Source: Neolewinella aquimaris (GTDB lineage Bacteria > Bacteroidota > Bacteroidia > Chitinophagales > Saprospiraceae). Taken from it: a stretch of 64,000 nt of DNA. The stretch lies in NCBI RefSeq assembly GCF_014197245.1, contig NZ_JACIFF010000001.1, positions 1,054,001-1,118,000 of the forward strand. Direction: 5' to 3'. The notes under the pieces are model-generated. The model saw nothing but the letters and a program-made list of their open reading frames with translations. It was not told the DNA's origin and did not search any database. Within the stretch, counting starts at the first letter, position 1, and every line of letters starts with the position of its first letter. This document shows positions 1 to 7,605 of the stretch, one piece after another. The position numbers and the translations under genes are program-made.

Positions 1-111
1 AAGGACAACCGCGGAGAAAACGTAGGTGGCCGTTTTCAAAATTTTCTCCTTGTCCGGGAAGGTCTGGATTTCCGGGTGGACCTTCGGTGGCGTTGATTGG
101 TCGGAAGCCAT
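1..111 (-). CDS. DUF420-type membrane protein, N-terminal fragment (cut by window edge)
   Basis: An ATG (complement of 109-111) opens a frame that runs off the left end of the window after 37 codons. The visible part is a polar N-terminus followed by the start of a hydrophobic helix (ATYVFSAVVL). The start lies one base beyond the stop of the Sco-like gene, so the two are almost certainly co-transcribed. In Bacteroidota oxidase operons a small DUF420 membrane protein normally follows the Sco gene, and the identification rests mainly on that position. The function of DUF420 proteins is not established; a role in oxidase assembly is only suggested by context. Confidence 0.55.
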   Translation of the reverse strand, partial: MASDQSTPPKVHPEIQTFPDKEKILKTATYVFSAVVL

Positions 112-112
112 A

Positions 113-757
113 CTATAGTTCTTTGCCGCGATCGAGGATGATGTCCTGCTTCGCGGGAAGGGGTATGATGAGAGATATAAGTTGGACTAGACCGATGGTT
201 TCATCGCGCCGGGCAAGGTCATAGTGCTGTACGATAGTGAGGGAACTGTCCACCAATGCAACGATGGGTTGGATGCCGGGAGAATCGTACTCCCCCAACG
301 GCAGCTTGAACGCTTCGGCGGTACGGGCGAATTCCGTCTCGTCCACCCTCAAAAAGCTTATCATCGGGTCTTCGGGCAGGTTATACTTCGCGGAAAATGC
401 CGCAACGGTTTCTTCAGGATCTTGCGCAAGCAGCACAGTAGTGAAGTATAGGTTAGGGCTATCCTTAAATTGCTGGAACAGGCTATCCAGCATGTGGCCG
501 TAAATCCTGGTGCCCGCTTCCTTGGTAGGATCGAGCCAACCGACAACCGTCATGGCACCCCGCAGATCGGGAGGCAGTTCACCACTGACCGCGGTTAACC
601 CCCTTAGGTCGGGCATCTGGCCATAATCTCCCATGGTACGAATGGCGTCGCGGCGGTAGTTGGCTCCGTCGCGCAGGTAAATAAAGGAGACGAGCGGGAA
701 GCCTACCAGGATCAACAAGATCACGCTAAGGTTCAGTATTTGCTTCGGCTTGGCCAT
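113..757 (-). CDS. Sco1/SenC-like thioredoxin-fold protein lacking all cysteines
   Basis: The 214-aa protein has one N-terminal membrane anchor (about residues 7-27) and a periplasmic domain with the spacing of Sco/SenC proteins, which normally deliver copper to the CuA site of oxidase subunit II. I start it at ATG 757 (MAKPKQIL...), which leads straight into the membrane anchor. The frame stays open to 859, but that extension is basic and low-complexity. The gene follows the oxidase subunit genes and precedes a DUF420 gene, the normal place for Sco. The Cu-binding CxxxC that should sit near residues 74-80 is replaced by GWLDPTKEAG, and no cysteine occurs anywhere in the protein. It may therefore be a non-metal-binding assembly factor or a decayed paralogue. 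Family assignment is by context and overall pattern. Confidence 0.65.
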   Translation of the reverse strand: MAKPKQILNLSVILLILVGFPLVSFIYLRDGANYRRDAIRTMGDYGQMPDLRGLTAVSGELPPDLRGAMTVVGWLDPTKEAGTRIYGHMLDSLFQQFKDSPNLYFTTVLLAQDPEETVAAFSAKYNLPEDPMISFLRVDETEFARTAEAFKLPLGEYDSPGIQPIVALVDSSLTIVQHYDLARRDETIGLVQLISLIIPLPAKQDIILDRGKEL

Positions 758-857
758 TCGAATGGGGGATTGTACTAGGGTAACACGGGCTTGGCGTGCT
801 GGATCACCACTGCGTCTAATATGACGATGGGCTGATGGCGGGTGAGCGTGGAATAGC

Positions 858-891
858 AAAAGTCCGGAGAGTTTACCTCACCCGGACTTTT
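858..891 (-). terminator. Perfect 10-bp inverted repeat, possible terminator between the subunit IV and Sco-like genes
   Basis: AAAAGTCCGG (858-867) and CCGGACTTTT (882-891) form a perfect 10-bp stem with a 14-nt loop, so a transcript on either strand ends its stem in UUUU. It lies 56 bp past the stop of the subunit IV gene and upstream of the Sco-like start. This could partly separate the Sco-like/DUF420 pair from the oxidase operon. It is short on U after the stem, so leaky termination is more likely than a full stop. Confidence 0.45.
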
Positions 892-946
892 ACAGTGGTG
901 GAATGCACCGCAGTCAACTGCTGACCTGTACGGTCTCCAGTAGGTG

Positions 947-1363
947 TTAACCCAGGAAGGGAATGACCACTGTCTCCTCGTTCATACCCACATCCTCACC
1001 GGAGGGAACGGTGAGTTCGTTCTTATACTGGATTTTCTCACGCTCTTTACGCCAGGCGTCGCCCTCGTTAAAGAATGCGATAAGGGCCCACAGTAGCAGG
1101 AAGGTGGGAAGTAGCACGGACATTGCCAATCCCTTCACCTCATAGCCCATGTGCATGAACTCGTAGATGATGAAGTAAGCTTTGTACAGCGAGAGGGCAA
1201 TGATGAGCAGCGAAGCCACGTAGATGAGGATGCGGATGTTCTCAGCGAACTCCGCCGCCTTCAGGAGGGAAAGAACTACTTCGATCACCGTGACCGCTGC
1301 CAGAAGTCCAAGTCCTTTCCAAACGCCGCGTACCGATTCTTCGTAGGTAAGATGTTGGGCCAT
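947..1363 (-). CDS. Cytochrome c oxidase subunit IV family protein
   Basis: This 138-aa membrane protein has three hydrophobic segments (about residues 14-33, 43-65 and 76-98), the layout of the prokaryotic COX4 family, a small accessory subunit of aa3-type oxidases. The C-terminal tail is charged and probably non-membrane. It lies 65 bp after the larger subunit III gene in the same orientation and belongs to the oxidase operon. Length and topology fit the Bacteroidota members well. No catalytic residue is expected, as the subunit stabilises the complex in the inner membrane. Confidence 0.8.
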   Translation of the reverse strand: MAQHLTYEESVRGVWKGLGLLAAVTVIEVVLSLLKAAEFAENIRILIYVASLLIIALSLYKAYFIIYEFMHMGYEVKGLAMSVLLPTFLLLWALIAFFNEGDAWRKEREKIQYKNELTVPSGEDVGMNEETVVIPFLG

Positions 1364-1428
1364 TGTTGATTAGTTGTTATTCATTGGCGGATGCCAAGGT
1401 GGTTTATCGTGGGGTAAGCTAAGGTGTA

Positions 1429-2457
1429 CTAGAGGAGGTAAAATACCAGGAAGACGAAGACCCACACAAGGTCTACAAAGTGCCAGTACAGGCCAATCTT
1501 CTCTACCATTTCGTAGCCATTCATCCGGGCGACATACACCCCGCTGCCGGCGTTGATCAGGATGATCAGTAGAAAGATAACACCGGTAGCTACGTGGAAA
1601 CCGTGAAAGCCCGTGATTCCGAAGAAGAGCGCGCCGAAGGCGGTGGGACCAAACTCCTGCACCCGAACGTACTGTTCGCCATTCTCCTCTATTACGTACT
1701 TACGGTGGATAAACCGCTTGGCGGACTGGTCCACCGATCCATCGGGTAGCAAACCATCTACCACGTAACCGGGGTAATCACCGGGTTCCGCGGAGTATTC
1801 GAAGCTGTGTTCACCCTCGTGTTCTTCGGCTTCACCGTGGGATGCTCCCGCAAGGTGGAGGAGGTAAGTTTCACCCTCTACCACTTCTTCGTCGGTAACC
1901 TCTCCGGTTTCGGGATCGAGGTAATAACCGTTTTCGGTATACGTGCCGAAGGGATTAGTGGTCACCGTCATGTTCTCCTTAGCGATCAGGTTGTTCCACT
2001 CCCAAGCCTGACAACCGAGAAAGCCCGCACCACCGAGGACGGTGAGCAGCATCCAGAACACTACCCCCCGCTTGTTTTCACGGGCGCCCTCCTGGACGGC
2101 ACGCACCATGGTACCGGAACTAACGATCAGGAGGAAGGACATGAACGTCACGAAGATGAGCGGTGCCTGGTCGTTGGGGAACCATTCATTGATCCCGAAG
2201 GGCGCCGTAGCAAAGACCCGATCGGGTACGGGCCAACTGGGGCTGCTGAACCGCAGGGCACCGTAGGCGATCAGAAAACCGGCAAAGGTAAACGCATCGG
2301 AAAGCAGGAAGTACCACATCATCAGCTTCCCGTAGGAAGTACGGAAGGGCTTGCGGTCACCACCGGCCCAGTCGCTGTTGAGTTCGGGCTTCTTATCCTC
2401 GGCAATGATGATGTCCGTATCTCTTTCTTCGGTCATGTCGTGATGATTAGCATTCAA
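1429..2457 (-). CDS. ctaE: Cytochrome c oxidase subunit III with a long hydrophilic insertion
   Basis: This heme-copper oxidase subunit III (342 aa) has the typical end GLYWHFVDLVWVFVFLVFYL and helices containing GFHGFHVATG. Residues 1-45 are a polar N-terminal extension. Between two membrane segments (about 158-270) there is a roughly 110-residue insertion that is acidic and rich in Gly and His (for example HGEAEEHEGEH). Inserted loops occur in Bacteroidota relatives, so this is a lineage feature and not a broken gene. The gene sits 10 bp after a second, smaller subunit III gene, giving two subunit III-type proteins side by side. Together they probably make up one oxidase in the cytoplasmic membrane. 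Confidence 0.9.
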   Translation of the reverse strand: MNANHHDMTEERDTDIIIAEDKKPELNSDWAGGDRKPFRTSYGKLMMWYFLLSDAFTFAGFLIAYGALRFSSPSWPVPDRVFATAPFGINEWFPNDQAPLIFVTFMSFLLIVSSGTMVRAVQEGARENKRGVVFWMLLTVLGGAGFLGCQAWEWNNLIAKENMTVTTNPFGTYTENGYYLDPETGEVTDEEVVEGETYLLHLAGASHGEAEEHEGEHSFEYSAEPGDYPGYVVDGLLPDGSVDQSAKRFIHRKYVIEENGEQYVRVQEFGPTAFGALFFGITGFHGFHVATGVIFLLIILINAGSGVYVARMNGYEMVEKIGLYWHFVDLVWVFVFLVFYLL

Positions 2458-2467
2458 GGTAAAAGAT

Positions 2468-3070
2468 CTAGCGTTGCAGGCTGAGAAATATAATTAAGTA
2501 GATCCAGAGAACGTCCACAAAGTGCCAGTAGGTGATCGTCAATTCCAGGCGCAGCTGCCGGGCGGGTGTCTTCCTTAGTCTGATTGCGTAGGCAAAAACC
2601 AGGGCGACGGCCAGGGCGGCAATGCCCCCGACTACGTGGAGCGCGTGAAGCCAGCTGATCGCGTAGACGAAATCACCGGCCGGATTAATTTTCAAAGGCA
2701 CTCCCTGGGCGGCAAGTTCTTCCCAGCCCAGGTATTGCATAACCAGGAAGGCGATTCCCAGGACGAAACTAACCGTAAGCAGGCTCTTGTACGCTACTGC
2801 GGCCTCCCGTTTGAAGGCTCGGTAAGCGAAGTGCAAAGTTATACTACTGGCGATGATGACCAAAGTGTTGACATAGAAAATGCCGGGAATCGAAAACTCC
2901 AACCAGTTGCCCGCGGCCCGACGCACAATATAGGCGCTCGTGAGGGCAATGAACATCATGACCAGGCTCGCCAAACCGATGTAAAGGACCATCTTCAGGG
3001 GGTGGACCTTATTGCGGCGAGTGGCCGCTTCCATTCGTTTATTGATCGTTGTATTTACCGCACTCATCAC
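2468..3070 (-). CDS. Cytochrome c oxidase subunit III family protein (short form)
   Basis: This 200-aa protein has five hydrophobic helices and the subunit III signatures SWLHALHVVGG and YWHFVDVLWIYL. It lacks the large insertion seen in its downstream neighbour. It overlaps the end of the heme O synthase gene by 4 bp (ATGA), which points to translational coupling. Bacteroidota oxidase operons usually carry two subunit III-type genes in tandem as here. The short protein is the closer match in size to five-helix subunit III of other bacteria, and which one contacts subunit I is not visible from sequence. Confidence 0.87.
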   Translation of the reverse strand: MMSAVNTTINKRMEAATRRNKVHPLKMVLYIGLASLVMMFIALTSAYIVRRAAGNWLEFSIPGIFYVNTLVIIASSITLHFAYRAFKREAAVAYKSLLTVSFVLGIAFLVMQYLGWEELAAQGVPLKINPAGDFVYAISWLHALHVVGGIAALAVALVFAYAIRLRKTPARQLRLELTITYWHFVDVLWIYLIIFLSLQR

Positions 3071-3975
3071 ATCAGCATTTTACCCGCCCAGTAGATCGTG
3101 AAGACAAGGGGAAGGTAGGCGAAGGAAAAAAACATCATCCGCAACGCGGTAGACCGTTCCGGTTGCCGTAGGAAGCGCAGCGCGAAACGAAAGAAAAGAA
3201 GTCCGAGCGCACTGACCACCAGTGCGGCCCCCAGTGAAGTAGCACCCAGGTAGTAGGGCAGTATGCCCAGGGGAATCAGGATCAGGGAAGCCACGATAGC
3301 GTCCCGACCGAGTTGCCGCGCATCTACCCCACCGTCTATTTCCGGTACCAAACGGAACCCGGCCTTGCGGTAATCCGCAAAACCCAGAAAACCGATGGCG
3401 TAAAAATGGGGCAGTTGCCAAAAGAACTGTATGGTGAACAGGGTTATACCCAGGGCCGTGATCGAACCCTCGGCGGCAGCGCAACCAATTAGCGCAGGTA
3501 GTGCACCCGGGATTGCCCCAACGAGGACGGCTACCGGTCCTACCCGCTTCAACGGAGTATACACGAAGGCGTAACTGATCAGGGACACCATTCCGAGGAA
3601 GGCAGTCCAGGGGTTAAACAGGGCGAGGAGCGAAATACCGCCGATACTGGAGAATCCCGCCATCAACAGGGCATCGCTGGTCGTCATTCGCCCTTCGGCA
3701 AGTGGCCGCCGGCGGGTCCGTTCCATCTGACTGTCGTAGTCCTTTTCCAGAACTTCGTTTAAGATGTTGGCGGCGGCAGTGGTCAAAAATCCGCCGGACG
3801 TAAGCACCGCAATCGCCCACCAGCTTACTCCGCCGGCACCTAGTGCAACGAGGTAAGTCAGCACGGAAGAAAGAACAACCGTAGCGGACAGGCGAAACTT
3901 GACGAGGGCCGCCAGGTCACCGATTTTACGGCTTAGTTCCGAGGTATAAACGCTGGTGCTGCTGCTAGCTTTCAT
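3067..3975 (-). CDS. ctaB: Protoheme IX farnesyltransferase (heme O synthase)
   Basis: This is a UbiA-superfamily membrane enzyme that adds a farnesyl group to heme B to make heme O, the precursor of heme A for the oxidase encoded around it. The first Asp-rich motif is visible as NILNEVLEKDYD followed by RTRRRPL, and the YTPLKR motif follows in a later loop. I place the start at ATG 3975 (MKASSSTS...), 302 aa. The frame is open to 4005, but the extra ten residues look non-conserved. It lies between the subunit I gene and the short subunit III gene and overlaps the latter by 4 bp. About nine transmembrane helices are expected for the family. Confidence 0.92.
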   Translation of the reverse strand: MKASSSTSVYTSELSRKIGDLAALVKFRLSATVVLSSVLTYLVALGAGGVSWWAIAVLTSGGFLTTAAANILNEVLEKDYDSQMERTRRRPLAEGRMTTSDALLMAGFSSIGGISLLALFNPWTAFLGMVSLISYAFVYTPLKRVGPVAVLVGAIPGALPALIGCAAAEGSITALGITLFTIQFFWQLPHFYAIGFLGFADYRKAGFRLVPEIDGGVDARQLGRDAIVASLILIPLGILPYYLGATSLGAALVVSALGLLFFRFALRFLRQPERSTALRMMFFSFAYLPLVFTIYWAGKMLM

Positions 3976-4068
3976 GGGGAGGTTAAAAGACAACCCGTAG
4001 TCCAAGGCGGCTGGCCTACGAACTACGGGTCGCCAAACGGTACGGTAAGTGCGTACCCAATATGGAGA

Positions 4069-5925
4069 TTAGTGTTCGACGCTTTCCCCTTCCATGGTCG
4101 GTTGGACCTGGGAGATAAAGTCGATACCATCTTTGCTGTAGTCGTACGCCCAGCGCTGGACTGTGGGCAGTTTACCGGGCCAGTTGCCGTGGGTGGCTTC
4201 GATCGGTGTAGTCCATTCGAGGGTGTTCGCCTGGTACGGGTTCTTCACCATCTGCTTGCGTCCACGCCAGATGCTCCAGAAATAATTGATCACGAAGAGC
4301 AGTTGGAAACCGAAGGTGATCAGGGCCGCGATGGTGATGAATTTATTCATCCCGTCGAAGTGTCCGAACGTCTGGAAGCTATCGAAGCTGTAGTAACGTC
4401 GGGGGACACCCGCCATACCGAGGTAGTGCATCGGCCAGAACACACAGTACGCACCGATCATCGTACCCCAGAAGTGCAGCTTACCCAGGGTCTCATTCAT
4501 AAATCTCCCGTAAAGCTTCGGGAACCAATGATAGACTCCGGAATACATGCCGAAGAAGGCAGCAACACCCATTACGATGTGGAAGTGAGCGACTACGAAG
4601 TAGGTATCGTGAAGTTGGATGTCCAGCGCGGAGTTACCCAACCAGATTCCCGTCAGACCACCCGAGATGAACATCGACACGAACCCGATGGCAAACAGGC
4701 TGGCCGGATTGAACCGAATGTTGCCGCCGTAAAGGGTAGCGATCCAGTTGAACACCTTAACCGCGGAGGGAACCGCAATGATTAGCGTAAAGATCACGAA
4801 GAAGTTAGCAATGAAGGGGTTGATGCCCGACATGAACATGTGGTGGGCCCAGACGATGAACGCCAGAAAAGCGATGGCCAGGATCGAAAACACCATCGCT
4901 TGGTATCCGAAGATCGGCTTACGGCTGTTGACGGAAAGGACTTCCGACACAATACCGAAGGCCGGTAAAATAATGATGTATACCTCGGGGTGGCCTAGGA
5001 ACCAGAACAAGTGCTGGTAGAGGATGGGGCTACCCCCAACGTGGTCGAGCGCCGCACCACCGATGTAAATATCACTCAGGTAGAAACTCGTACCGATACC
5101 GCGATCAAGCATCATCAGGAAGAAGGCCGAAGTAAGTACCGGGAAGGAAAGCAAACCGAGAATAGCCGTCACGAAGAAGGCCCAGATGGGAAGCGGCAGA
5201 CGCCACATGCTCATTCCCTTGGTGCGAAGGTTGAGTACCGTGGTGATGTAATTAATGCCGCCGAGGAGAACGGAAACAACGAAGAGCACCAGCGAAATGG
5301 TCCACAGCGTCATACCTGCGCCCGATCCGTCCATCGCCTGTGGGAGGGCCGAAAGGGGCGGATAGGCCACCCAGCCTCCCGCAAAAGGACCGGTGCTGAG
5401 GAAAAGGGAGGCGAACATGATGGTACCGGAGATAAAGAAAAACCAGTAGCTGAGCATGTTCAACAGCGGAGAGGCCATGTCCCTTGCGCCGATCATCAAG
5501 GGGATCAACAGGTTTGAGAAGGTTCCGGAGAGTCCGGCCGTCAGTACGAAGAAGACCAGAATGGTACCGTGCATGGTAACCAGTGCGTAGTAGAAATCTT
5601 GTACCAGGACGCCAACGCCGTCGGGACCAATGGAGATCCACTTACCCAGTACGGGCTGCAACCAAGCTAAGCTCTCTTCGGGAAAGCCCAGTTGCATCCG
5701 GAATACCAACGACATGGCGCCGCCAATGATGGCCCAAATCATTCCCGTAATCAGGAACTGCTTGGAGATCATTTTGTGATCCTGGCTAAATATATAGTGG
5801 GAGACAAAGTTCGACTGGTATTTGTCGCCGTGGTGATGCTCGTGAAAGTGGTCGTCGTACCCAAATTCCTCAATCAGTGCTTCGTCGCTCTGTAACGGGG
5901 CCGTCGTCAATACTGCTGTAGCCAT
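4069..5925 (-). CDS. ctaD: Cytochrome c oxidase subunit I (type A1 heme-copper oxidase)
   Basis: This is the catalytic subunit of an aa3-type oxidase, 618 aa with about 12 helices. The metal ligands are visible: His119 (heme a), His312 with Tyr316 in GHPEVY (CuB and the cross-linked Tyr), His361-His362 (CuB), and His447 and His449 in VVAHFHIV (heme a3 and heme a). Glu314 of GHPEVY marks the A1 subtype, and Lys390 (SAVKVFNW) is the expected K-channel residue. The first 50 residues form a His-rich polar extension (FHEHHHGD). The gene is 33 bp after subunit II and upstream of heme O synthase. It reduces O2 to water and pumps protons in the inner membrane. Confidence 0.97.
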   Translation of the reverse strand: MATAVLTTAPLQSDEALIEEFGYDDHFHEHHHGDKYQSNFVSHYIFSQDHKMISKQFLITGMIWAIIGGAMSLVFRMQLGFPEESLAWLQPVLGKWISIGPDGVGVLVQDFYYALVTMHGTILVFFVLTAGLSGTFSNLLIPLMIGARDMASPLLNMLSYWFFFISGTIMFASLFLSTGPFAGGWVAYPPLSALPQAMDGSGAGMTLWTISLVLFVVSVLLGGINYITTVLNLRTKGMSMWRLPLPIWAFFVTAILGLLSFPVLTSAFFLMMLDRGIGTSFYLSDIYIGGAALDHVGGSPILYQHLFWFLGHPEVYIIILPAFGIVSEVLSVNSRKPIFGYQAMVFSILAIAFLAFIVWAHHMFMSGINPFIANFFVIFTLIIAVPSAVKVFNWIATLYGGNIRFNPASLFAIGFVSMFISGGLTGIWLGNSALDIQLHDTYFVVAHFHIVMGVAAFFGMYSGVYHWFPKLYGRFMNETLGKLHFWGTMIGAYCVFWPMHYLGMAGVPRRYYSFDSFQTFGHFDGMNKFITIAALITFGFQLLFVINYFWSIWRGRKQMVKNPYQANTLEWTTPIEATHGNWPGKLPTVQRWAYDYSKDGIDFISQVQPTMEGESVEH

Positions 5926-5958
5926 GGAGTCTAGATTGTAAAAGGTTATTTGGATAGC

Positions 5959-7479
5959 TTACTTAGAGGAGTTGTCCGCAAACTGTGGCTCGGACGGATT
6001 ACCCTTAGTAATATAAAATTCGGTGCGACGGTTGCGTTGACGCCCCTCTTCCGTATCGTTGGTCGTGAGGGGACGATCGGCACCGTAGCCACGGCTGTCG
6101 AGACGGCTGTTATCGATACCGGCAGCCGATAAATAATCCCGCACGGCGCGAGCACGAGACTCGCTTAAGGATTGATTGCTGTCCGCCTCACCGGAGTTAT
6201 CGGTGTGTCCAAGCAGCATCGCGCTCACCTCCTCATTTCCTTCCAGAAACTTGACGGCATCGTCGAGTTGGTACTTGCTTTCTGCGGTCAGGGTTGCTGA
6301 TCCGGTCTCGAAGGTGACGTAGTCTAGCGTAATGATGTTGTCGTCGTCGCTTTCCGTGGCAAGTGCCCCGTTGATCTGTTGGTTGAACTGATTGCGGCGC
6401 TCCTTCACTTCAGCCATAAAGAGGGGATCGTCATCGGTACCCTTGATATTGGCTTCGTAGAAAGACTCCTGCTGACCGTACCACATGTCGAAGTCTTCTT
6501 GCTCGAGGATTTCAACCTTGCGGGCCATTGACCAGTGACCGATGCCACACAGCTCGGCACAGGCCAGTTCATAGTTGCGGGTTTCCCAAAGTTGCTGCCC
6601 GCCGTCGCTTTCGGGATCGGGAATCTGGTATTCAGGATACTCGGAGAGCTGCTTACGCCACTCCTTGGTGGTTTTGGTAGGCGTGAATACGAAGTAGGTC
6701 GGCAGACCGGGGACCGCATCCATTTTGACCCGGAACTGGGGCAGATAAAAGTCATGCAGTACGTCACGAGCGGTAATCCGTACCCGAACTTTTTGGTCGA
6801 CCGGAAGGGTGACATCGTTCACGAGAATGTCGTCGTGGGTTTTCGGGTCCGTCCAGTCAAGACCCAGTAGGTTGGCACCCGTAATAAGGCGGAAATCCTT
6901 GCGACCCAGGAGGCCGTCGGGGCCGGGGTAACGCATCTGCCAGGCAAACTGATAGCCGGTGGCTTCGATTTCCATGTACTGCTCATCGTCCCCAACGTCG
7001 GCCATGATCGTATTCCAGGCATCCAGACCTCCGACTACGAGGAAGGTCATGACAATCGCGGGAATTCCGGTCCAGATAAGTTCCACCGTATTGTTGTGGC
7101 TGAGGTAGAGAGCCTTGTGTCCTTTGCGGGTACGAAACTTATATGCGTAGTAGAACAGGGCAAAGTTGGTTAGCAGAAAAGCGATGTAGGTTATAGCCAG
7201 CGTCCACTTCATCATGGAGTCAATCGCCGAACCGTGCTCCGATGCGGATTCCTGAGGACCAAACCCGAGAATGTAGTTCTTATAGTAATAGGCTGATGCC
7301 GTGGTGATCACCAAAAAAAGCACCATAAAGACCAGCAGGCCCTTGCCGGTCGAAGCAACCGAAGTAGCCTCAACTTCTTCGCTACCCCGCAACTGCTTGG
7401 CCAGATCACGTACCCGTGCAATCTGCACGATGATCAGCAGAAGTAAGGCGATGCAGAAAAATACAATTAAGGTTGTCAT
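5959..7479 (-). CDS. coxB: Cytochrome c oxidase subunit II fused to a C-terminal OmpA peptidoglycan-binding domain
   Basis: This 506-aa protein has four hydrophobic segments (about 4-22, 46-66, 92-112 and 134-152), then a periplasmic cupredoxin domain with an intact CuA site (His242, Cys307, Glu309, Cys311, His315, Met318; CAELCGIGHWSM). It accepts electrons for subunit I. After a linker (about 330-380) the protein continues into an OmpA-family domain at about 383-493. This contains VTFETGSATL, GHTDNSG with Asp427, and LSESRARAV with Arg442, the two residues that bind diaminopimelate in OmpA. The C-terminus of subunit II is periplasmic, so the added domain is on the correct side to hold peptidoglycan. 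The reading frame is continuous with no sign of a sequencing join. Oxidases of the caa3 type carry a cytochrome c domain at this position instead. Confidence 0.93.
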   Translation of the reverse strand: MTTLIVFFCIALLLLIIVQIARVRDLAKQLRGSEEVEATSVASTGKGLLVFMVLFLVITTASAYYYKNYILGFGPQESASEHGSAIDSMMKWTLAITYIAFLLTNFALFYYAYKFRTRKGHKALYLSHNNTVELIWTGIPAIVMTFLVVGGLDAWNTIMADVGDDEQYMEIEATGYQFAWQMRYPGPDGLLGRKDFRLITGANLLGLDWTDPKTHDDILVNDVTLPVDQKVRVRITARDVLHDFYLPQFRVKMDAVPGLPTYFVFTPTKTTKEWRKQLSEYPEYQIPDPESDGGQQLWETRNYELACAELCGIGHWSMARKVEILEQEDFDMWYGQQESFYEANIKGTDDDPLFMAEVKERRNQFNQQINGALATESDDDNIITLDYVTFETGSATLTAESKYQLDDAVKFLEGNEEVSAMLLGHTDNSGEADSNQSLSESRARAVRDYLSAAGIDNSRLDSRGYGADRPLTTNDTEEGRQRNRRTEFYITKGNPSEPQFADNSSK

Positions 7480-7531
7480 TCCTGTAAATTAGGTTGATAA
7501 CTCCTACAAACCCAACGGTTTGTTTTGGTTA

Positions 7532-7539
7532 CAAATTTA
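7532..7539 (-). promoter_or_regulatory. Bacteroidota -7 element (TAAATTTG) upstream of oxidase subunit II
   Basis: The reverse strand reads TAAATTTG, a full match to the Bacteroidota -7 consensus TAnnTTTG, 52 bp before the start codon of the subunit II gene. A clear TTTG -33 box is not seen. The position in the gap after actF suggests that the oxidase genes can be transcribed separately from the act genes. Confidence 0.5.
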
Positions 7540-7577
7540 ACGACTACTGCCCGATATGGTTACTAAAGAGCATCTTG

Positions 7578-7594
7578 TTTAGACTAAGTCCAGA
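7578..7594. promoter_or_regulatory. 17-bp imperfect dyad, candidate operator for the oxidase operon
   Basis: TTTAGA-CTAAG-TCCAGA is an imperfect inverted repeat of the form TTTAGA-N5-TCTAAA with two mismatches. It begins 39 bp upstream of the -7 element of the subunit II promoter. A perfect version of the same dyad lies at a similar distance upstream of the actA promoter. I do not know which regulator would bind it. Confidence 0.45.
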
Positions 7595-7605
7595 TAGCAA
7601 CTACC

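Noticed and set aside
758-859. N-terminal extension of the Sco-like gene
   Set aside because: The extra 34 residues are Arg/His/Pro-rich and unlike any Sco leader. The ATG at 757 leads directly into the membrane anchor.
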